A stretch of DNA of 64,000 bases, taken from the NCBI GenBank assembly GCA_947471745.1, contig CANJKZ010000774.1:3206001-3270000 (forward strand). Direction: 5' to 3'. Position numbers and translations under genes: made by a program. Positions 20,897 through 30,116 of the stretch are shown piece by piece. This stretch comes from Closterium sp. Naga37s-1 (taxonomy: Eukaryota; Streptophyta; Zygnematophyceae; Desmidiales; Closteriaceae). The notes beneath the pieces are model-generated. The model was not told the DNA's origin, did no database searches, and saw only the letters and a list, made by a program, of their open reading frames with translations. Every line of letters begins with the position of its first letter. The first letter of the stretch is position 1.

Positions 20897-21384
20897 TTTT
20901 GCATGTATTTCCTTTCATCTTGTTATTGTAAGGATAGAAGGGCTAGCACAAGGGATTTCTGTATTTTGTCTGGCAGCGGTTCTGATTCTGACAGAATGCT
21001 TCCCCGCTACAATGATCGGGAACTCTCTCTAGTACTATGCACTTGAGTGTTGGATTTCCATTCCATCTTTCTGAGACTACAGGGTGTTCAGCAGGCCATG
21101 CCATGAGAGTTGTACTTAATCCAGGACAAATACCGAAACAAGCCCTGAGCAAAGAATCTGAGCATTGCTTTCTCTGTTGTTTTTTCTACGGTAAGTACAC
21201 AGTTGTGGCTGAGATTCACCAGTGTTTTCAAACCATGTCATTAGAGTATTCTTAATCATGTGTGTATGATTGGATTGGATTGGACACATTGGGCTTACAA
21301 GCACGTTCCCCCATCTTACACTTTTTTTTTTCCCTTTCTTTCTTTTACCTTCCAACACTTCCCCTCTCCCTCCCCCCCAATCCA
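20897..21384. other. No gene recognised
   Basis: The segment between tRNA-Phe and the stop codon of the minus-strand glycosyltransferase gene. It probably holds the 3' UTR of that gene; no convincing ORF or repeat was seen. Confidence 0.4.
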
Positions 21385-24267
21385 TCATCTCTGCGTCACC
21401 TTCCACTTCTCCACGTTCTCCCCCTTCTCACCCTCCCCTTTCTCCCCATTCTCCCCAATCTCCCTCCTCTCACCCTCCTTCTCACCCTTCCCCTTCCTCC
21501 CCTTCCCCTTTTTCTCCTCCTCTCCTCCCTCTTTCAACCCCATATCTAGCTTCACCCGCACAGCCTGCCCCTTCCGCCTCTCACAAAACCTCTCCACAGC
21601 CTCCTCCCCCACCTCCCCGCCTTCCCCCACCTGCAGCCCCAACCGCCTAAGCTTCCCCCCTTCCCCCCGCGCAGGGGACTGCCAGGGGGCGTCCCACCAG
21701 GCATAGGGCAGGGCGGGGGAGAGCGCGCACTGGGGGGGCTGGGCGGGGCAGGAGAGGCGGCCTGAGAAGGTGTGCCAGGCGTGGCCCCTCCCCCCCTGGT
21801 TGGCTAAACCGTTTTCCAGTAGGTGCGAGTGGAAGGCGCTCAGAAGGAGGAAACGGGACGCAGTGGGCGAGGGGGTGTCCTCTGGTGAGGGTGAAGGGGA
21901 GGGGGAAATGGGGAAGGGGAGGGGGAAATGGGGAAGGGGAGGGGGAAATGGGGAAGGGGAGGGGGAAATGGGGAAGGAGAGGGGGAAATGGGGAAGGGTG
22001 CACAGAAGCGAGAGTGTGAAAAGAAGCAAGTGTGAAAGACACAAGGGCGCACTGGGGGGGCTGGGCAGGGCAGGAGAGGCGGCAGAGAAGGGGTGCCAGG
22101 CATGGCCCGTCTGGCAGCGGGTAAAGAGGTGGCGAGATGAGAGGTGGTGGTGAAGACGCTTGAGCGTCCTGCAGAAATGAAGGCATAACGCTCCTGGGCA
22201 GGGTGAGAGTCAACACACCTGCCCAGAAAACAACATACCTCACCTGCCAACTGTCAGAATGTTATGTTTTGTCTAGCTTGCAGTAGGGTACTCAATAGTG
22301 AGTACAGCCCAATTTAGGGTTTGCTATATGTACTCAACTGCTTGCTAGTGAAACCCCCTCTTTCTCATTTCTAACTTCCTTTGGTTTCTAACATGGTATC
22401 AGAGCAGGTCGACCCCCTCGGGTCGATCCTGTGTATGGGCCCACCCAACACTTCCGCTGCTGCTACTCTGTCTATCGCGCGCCTCGGGCGCGCGCTGCCA
22501 TGGGCGCGCGGCCATTTTTCTTCCCGCCGCGCGCTCGAGGCGCGCGGCGGTTTTCTGACCGTCGCGCCGCCCTGGGGGCCGCGCGACGCCCTTATCTGCC
22601 CGTCGTGCGCCCCGTGGCGCGCGGCGGTGCCCTGCCCGTCGCGCGCCCCGGGGCGCACGGCGGTTTCGTCGCCCGGGGGGCTCGTGCGCGGCCCCCCCTC
22701 GTCGCCCGTCGCGGCGCCTACGGGGGCCCGCGCGGCCCCAATTCCCGTCGCCGGGCCCCCCCCTTCAGTCGCCCCTCCCGTCGCCCGTCGCGGCGCCCGG
22801 GGGGGGGGGCCGCGGGGGGGGGGGGGGGCGCGCTTCGCCCCTCCCGTCTTCGTCGCGGCCCTGCCCAACTGCCGCCCCTGCTGCTGCCCTGCCCTGTGTT
22901 GGGGTTTGGGGGTGGCGAGTGTGGGGGTGACGAATGTGAGTGGTCTCCCCTACTCCTCCTCCTCCTCCTCCGTCTCCCACTGCTGCAGCTGCCGCTGAGG
23001 GGGGTGGGTGTGTGGGAGCCTATGGAGTGGTGCTAGGGGGTGGAGTATGAGTAGTGCTAGAGGTGCAGCAGGGGGTGTGTGAAAGGGGGGTGAGACAGTT
23101 AGAGGATGTTGGGCGGAGGCAGCTGTCGTGTCGCCAGCAACGCCAGTAGTCCGGAGGCTACAATCTCCGGTAGCCCAGCGAGCCTGCTGCGCCAGTCGCC
23201 CGTGGGTCCGTTGCTCCTGCAGCTCAGAGTTAGTCGCGGAGCCAGTTACTCCAGTAGTCCGGAGGCTACAATCTCCGGTAGCCACAGTGCGCGCCGCTCC
23301 TGTTGCCCGTGTGTCTGCAGCTTCACCTGTCGTCTCCTATCTCTTCTCCTCTCACAGTCCCTCCTCCTCCTCACTTACCATCTGTGACTGCCTCTAGCTT
23401 TGCTTATATTTGTGAACTATAAACTGCTACTTCTTGTACTTGTGCTCAGAATGTGTGGTGACTTTGTGATCCACCCTGAGCTTGTTTTGCTTTGCTTGTT
23501 GTGCTGATTACACCCCACTTTGGCTATGGGGGTGTGTCAGAATGTTATGTTTTGTCTAGCCTGCAGTGGGGTACTCAATAGTGAGTACAGCCCAATTTAG
23601 GGTTTGCTATATGTACTCAACTGCTTGCTAGTGAAACCCCCTCTTTCTCATTTCTAACTTCTTTTGGTTTCTAACACCAACATGCCTCACCTAGGCTCAC
23701 AGCTCATGGCAGCTCACCTAGGCTCCTGGCAGCGGCTAGAGAGGCAGCAAGCTGAGAGAAGGTGGTGAAGACCCTTGAGCGCCCCACAGAGATGAAGGCG
23801 TAGCGCGCCCAAGTGGGCTGAGGGGCCTTGTGGCTGGCAACCCAGAAAACAGACATATGCCAACGCGCCTCACGACAACTCACCTAGGCTCCTGGCAGCC
23901 GCTAGAGAGGCGGCAAGCTGAGAGAAGGTGGTGAAGACCCTTGAACGCCCCGCAGAAATGAAGGCATAGCGGGCCCGGGCGGCGAGAAAGAAGTCGACCA
24001 ATGCCACCCAGCGGGGCAGAGGGCCCCAGTCCCGCACTCGGAAGGATGGGAGCTGCGGGGGCGGGAGGGAGAATGCAGAGAGGGGAGAAGCGAGCATAAC
24101 AAAAAGAAAGGTTGACAAAAATGTCGCTTGGAAATTGTTGAAAGGATACAAAAAGATGCATTTAAGTTGACAGAAATTGTTGAGCGGCAATGTCCCTTCA
24201 GAGGCTGCAAAGATATGCATTGAAGTATATGTATGAAAAAGCATGCTGAAGCTCGGTAGTGCTGCTG

Positions 24268-24315
<48 letters not shown>

Positions 24316-27300
24316 GAAGTGCTGCTGCTTACTGATTTGTTCTTTGCAGAGGCAAGGGGGCTCTCTGGATGTCGGCGCACGAACTTGGCATGATCAAAGC
24401 GAATGATCTGATGGGCGGGGAGTAAAAAGTGGGGGAACGATAGGTAGGGAAGCGGGATGCAGTGGGTAAGGGGAAAGTGGTGCGAGGGGGCTCTCTGGGT
24501 GTCGGCGCACAAACTTGGCATTGTCGAAACGAATGATCTGATGGGGGGGGATAAAAACGGGAGGGGGAAGGGGGGGGGGGAAAGAGCAGGAAGGGAGGGG
24601 GACGAAGTGGGGTAAGGGACCGTTGGTGCGAGGGGGCTCTCTGGGTGTCGGCGCACAAACTTGGCATTGTCGAAACGAATGATCTGATGGGGGGGGGGAG
24701 GGGGAGGATAAGGGGGGAGAATAGGGAGGGAGGCAATTGAAGCGGGTAAGGGACCAAGTTTGGTGAGAGGGGTAGCCAAAAAAAGACGGGAAACTGGTGA
24801 AGGGAATAATGAGGTGAGGCAAGATTGCGGCGAAGGGAAAACGAAGTAAGGGGGGGGAGGGTGCGGTGAGGGAAGAATGGTGTGAAGGGAGAGAGAGGTG
24901 CGGGGAGAGTGCTCCCTCCTTTGCAGCACAGTTCACCCACCTTGGCAAAGTCAGACGTCACCACTCCTATCCTGCGCCTAACCTGCGCCTATCCTGCGCC
25001 TATCCTGCGCCTATCCTGCGCCTATCCTGCGCCTATCCTGCGCCTATCCTGCGCCTATCCTGCGCCTATCCTGCGCCTATCCTGCGCCTATCTTGCGCCT
25101 ATCTTGCGCCTATCCTGCGCCTGTCTTTCGCACCACGCTTGGGTGATCCGCAAATTCGTGTGCCGACTCAAACTAAGGCCTGCCAATATTCTTATCGGTT
25201 GGAAAGGCAAGGAGCAGCACAGTAGACCCACCTTTGCAAAGTCGGGCGTCACTGCACCTATCTTGCGGAACACGCTTGGGTGATCCGCCACCACCACTAC
25301 CCTCAGCTTGTACTAGTCAGGTGACTTTTGAGTCGACTCAAAAGCCACCACCACCCTCAGCTTGTACTAGTCAGGTGACTTTTGAGTTGACTCAAAATCC
25401 ACCACCACCCTCAGCTTGTACTAGTCACTCATTGCCTTCTTGCTCCCTGCTCTAATGCCCCCCTTCCCTCCGGGACCCACCTTGGCAAAGTCAGACGTGA
25501 GAGCTCCTATCTTGCGGAACACACTTGGATGATCCGCAACCACCACCACCCTCAGCTTGTCCTTATCGCTCGCCGCGTTCTTGCTCCCTGCTGTCTTGTT
25601 CTCGCTCCCTCCCTCCTTATTCCCTCCTTTCTCATCCTCATCCCCTGCCGCCTTCTTCTGTCCTTGAGTCCACTTCATCTTCTTCCCCTTCTTTGCCTTC
25701 CCCAATTTCGCAGTCCCCGGCTTTCCCTTCTTTGTCTTCCCCGTTTTCGTCTTTCCTACTTTCGTTTTTTCCTTCTTCGTCTTTCCCTTGGTTGTCTTGC
25801 CCTTGCCCTTCCCCCCTCCCCCTTTCTGCTTTTGCATCACCAACGAGTCGCGACGCACAGTCGCACGCTCCAACTGACCTTCCTCTTCCCCTCCACCCAT
25901 CCCCTCCCCTCCTCCACCCCTTTCTCTACCCACATCCTCCCCTTCTCCACCCACCTCCTCTTCTCCTCCACCCTCTCCTCTACCTTCTGTCTCTAGTAAT
26001 CGTCTGCCTCTGCCCCACCGAATCCTCCCCTTCCCCCACGCCAGCAACCTGCTCCCCATACTGCCTGGACCAACGCCTGTTGCTCTCATCACTGCACGTC
26101 CTTCACCTCCTGCTGGCCCTGCTGGCCCTGCTGACCCTGCTAGCCCTGCTGGCCCTGCTGGCCCTGCTGGCCCTGCTGGCCCTGCTAATACTGCTCCGGC
26201 CGTTGCTGTTTCTACGGATGCTCTCAATGCTCCTGTTGGTGCTGGCAGTGCTGACAGTGCTGCTTCTTTTGCCTCTGCTGCTGTCAGTGGTGCTGTTGCT
26301 GCTACTGCCTGTATTCTTTTAAGTGCGTCTGCTTGCTCCTTCTGCTGCTCGTCCTGCTGCTTCACCCTATGAATGTGCTCCAGGGCCTTTCTCAGGCAGA
26401 GAGCGGCAGCAGAAGCCACGGATTCCAGTCTGCAGCAAGACCAAGAGAGACGGGGGAGAGGGGGAAAGGACGAGACGACTTTTGAGGCACCTGAAAATAC
26501 CTGCTGCTTCACCCTATGGATATGCTCCAGGGCCTTTCTCAAGCACAGAGCAGCGGCAGAAGTTTTGAGACCTCTCAAAAGTAGAGCAGCAGCAGAAGCC
26601 ACATATTCCAGCCTGCATTGAGAGAGGGGAAAGAGGGCGGAGTGAGTGACGACTTGTGGGCAAACCTACTCCCCTCTACCCATCCCTTTCCACTCCACCC
26701 ACTCCACCCACCCACCCACCCACGCCCCACCACTCATCCGCCGTGCCGGAAATGAATGAGCACGTCCGCACCCCTCCCTCCACTCCCCAGCGCCCATTCC
26801 AATCCACGCCAACCCAAGCCAGCCCTAGCACCAGCATAGCAACCCACACCCCACCCCAAGCCACTCACCCGTTGTGCCGGAAGTGAATCACCACGTCAGC
26901 ATCCCTCCCTCCACTCCCCAGCGCCCATCTCACTGCCTCCGCCACCGCTGGCTCGAACAAACCTCCTCTCCTGTTTCCATTCCACTCATCTCTACCCAAC
27001 CTACCGACACCAACCCACGCCAACCCAAGCCAACCTAGCACCACACCAGCATGACAACCCAACCCAGGCCACTCACCCGCACCCCTCCACTCACCCGCCG
27101 TGGTGGAAGTGAATCACCACGTCGGCGTCCTTCCCTCCGCTACCCAGTGCCCATCTCACTGCATCCGCCACCGCTGGCGTGGGCAGCAGCAGCAGACAGT
27201 AAACCTCCTTCCCTCTTTCCATTCCAATCGCAACCCCTACCACCCACCCACGCCCTACCACCCTCACACATCACAACCCTCAAGCACCCTCCTCCACACG

Positions 27301-30033
27301 CCCCACCACTCACCCGCCGTGCCGAAAGTGAATCACCACATCGGCGTCCTTCCCTCCACTCCCCAGCGCCCATTTCACTGCATCCGCCACCGCTGGCGTG
27401 GGCAGCAGCAGCACGCGCGCGATCTCTCCAAACAGGTTGGGGCGAGAGTTGGGGTCCCAAGGGAGGCCCATGATGGCCTGTGCGCTCTCCCGCATGGATG
27501 GGTGCAGGTTCTTGAGAAAGGTCTGAATGCCCACTGAATCCAACGCATCATCGAAACTGGAGAGGGGGCAGGGGAGAACGCAGGGGAAGGACAGTAGGAG
27601 CCCATTATGGCATGTGCTCTCTGCCGCATCGTCGAGTGCAGGTTCTTGAGGAAGGTCTGAATGCCCACCGAGTCCAATGCATCGTCCAGACTGAAAGGGA
27701 AGAGGGGAGAACGGGATGCAGCAGGAGTGGGGGTTGTGAGCACGCGCCCAGGATGGCGTGTGCTCTCTCCCGCATGGGCGGGTGCAGTGTTTTGAGTCGT
27801 CTCAAAACACTTCTTCAATTTTGAGACGTCTCAAAACACTTCTTCAATTTTGAGACGTCTCAAAACGCCCAGGATGGCGTGTGCTCTCTCCCGCATGGCC
27901 GGGTGCAGTGTTTTGAGGAAGGTCTGAACGGGTACCGAGTCCAATGCATCGTCCAGACTGGGGTGGGGTGAGGAGAGAGGGGGAACAAAGGGAAAGTAAG
28001 GGGAGAACCAAGGAAGAGGAAGGTGAGAGGAGGGGGAAGCAAGGGGGAGGACAGTGAGAAGGAGGGGACAGAAATGGGCCAATCAAAGGCAGGTCTTCTA
28101 CTCCAAAACCTTCTCTCTCACATGCACACGCACACACCAGGTAACGGGCTTCTGCCACGTGGACCAATCATCATAAGGTGACTCTCGAGGTGACCAATCA
28201 AAGGCGCTTCTTTTACTCCCACTGCCGCTGCTCACTCATATGCACTCATGCACGCACCAGATAATGGGCTCCTGCCACGTGAACCAATCAGCACACATTG
28301 TGCGCGACCTCGCTCGGTTGGCAAACGAGTCCGTCCTGACCACCAGAGGCCGCCTGTAGCGCCGCTCGCAGTCATGCTGATACCAGAGGTGTCTCAACTC
28401 GAGCATGGAGAAGACTTCCGGGGAGAAGGCGAGATAGTCCTTCCATAGCCGCTGCCCCACTGTCTTGTTGCTCTCCATCAGTGGCCGCGTGCCACTGGGG
28501 GTGCAAGAGGGGAGGGGGGAAAGGGAACGGGGAGAGAAACGTGGTGGGTGGTGAGTGGTTCGCAGCATGAGTGGCCGTCTGTGGCGCTCCTCACACTCGT
28601 GCTGGTGCCAGAGGTGTCTCAACTCGAGCATGGAGAAGACTTCCTGGGAGAAGGCGAGATAGTCCTTCCATAGCCGCTGCCCCACTGTCTTGTTGCTCTC
28701 CATCAGTGGACGTGTGCCACTGGGGTGGAACAGGGACAGGGGAAAGATCGGACGAGAGAGCAATGAGGGGCAGGGGGAAGGGGAGGGAGGCAGAGGTGGG
28801 TGGTGAGTGAGTGTTGAGCAGCAGTAGGTGCACGTGGTGGAGGTACCAGAGCTGCCTGCGCTCCAGCATGGAAAACACTTCGGGGGAGAAGGCGAGGTAG
28901 TCCTTCTGAGGTGACTTTTGAGTCGACTCAAAAGTAGCCTCTGCCCAACCGTCCTGTTGCTCTCCATTACTGGACGTGTGCCGCTGTGGGGCGGGGAGGA
29001 CATGGGGAATCGCTTATAGTTCACTCACTAGTTCTAGCCGACTACATTAGAGAGCGGTTGAGCATGAGTGCAAGTTCCGCGGCTGTGAGGATCTCATAGA
29101 GGCTGTTGCGCGGACCACCGCACTCCACCACTGCCCACCACACCAGACCCAATCACACCACGCACCCCACTGCACCTCACCACATCACTCACTAGTTCTC
29201 GCCCTCAATACTAGAGCGGTTGAGCATGAGAGCAAGCGCCGGGGCTGTGGGAATCTTCTACAGGGTGTTCCCCAGCTCACCGCGATTCACCGCAGCCCAC
29301 CCCGCCAGACCCCACCGTACCTCACCAGACCACACTTCACCGCACCGCAGCCCACCTCACCGCATCTCACCCACATAACTCACTAGTTCTTGCCAACGAT
29401 AATGGAGCGGTTGAGCATGAGAGCAAGAGCCGGAGCCGTGGGGATCTTGCACAGGTTGTTCCCTAACCAACCGAACTCCACCACAGCCTACCCCACCACA
29501 CCCCACCCCACCTCACCATATCCCACCACATTCAACCCCCCAACTCACTAGTTTTCCCCCACGATAATGGAGCGGTTGAGCATGAGAGCAAGAGCCGGAG
29601 CCGTGAGGATCTTATACAGGTTGTTGCCTAAGCCCTCGTGCTTGCCATAGCCCAGTACGAAGCTCCTCTGACAGAACTCGTGAGAGGGCAGCGCACGCAG
29701 GGCAGACGCACCTGCAGGGGCAGGGAGGGAGGAAGGTAGGGGCAGAAGAGAGAAGGGACGACGAGAAAGGAGGGAAGCAAGAATGTGGAAAACAGAATAG
29801 GGGGTCATGCTGTGAGGTGTCTACTTTTAGGGCGCCTCAAAAGAAAACAGAAAGGGGGGTCATGCTGTGAGGATGCTGTAGAGGTTGTTCCCTTCCCAGC
29901 CCCTCGTGCTTGCCATAGCCCAGCACGAAGCTCCTCTGACAGAACTCGTGAGAGGGCAGCGCACGCAGGGCAGACGCACCTGCAGGGGGGACGCAGCGGG
30001 TGGGTTTGAGGATGAGATTTATACATACATATG

Positions 30034-30116
<83 letters not shown>

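Larger units (their letters stand above)
24945..26612 (-). repeat. Copies of the two ends of glycosyltransferase exon 5
   Basis: Head copies start at 26612 and 26429, each after a GCAG acceptor in the same phase, and encode RLE(Y/S)VASAAAL then LRKALEHIHRVKQQ. The frame stays open from the first into the second, so either acceptor could be used. The first is interrupted by a TTTTGAG palindrome. Tail copies (VVADHPSVFRKIGA then DFAK, ending at a GTGGGT donor) end at 25481, about 25230 and about 24945; the last is only the final seven codons. Confidence 0.8.

Noticed and set aside
24966..25123. Regular short repeats that might suggest a CRISPR array
   Set aside because: The 11-bp units are head to tail with no spacers and the genome is eukaryotic; it is a minisatellite.
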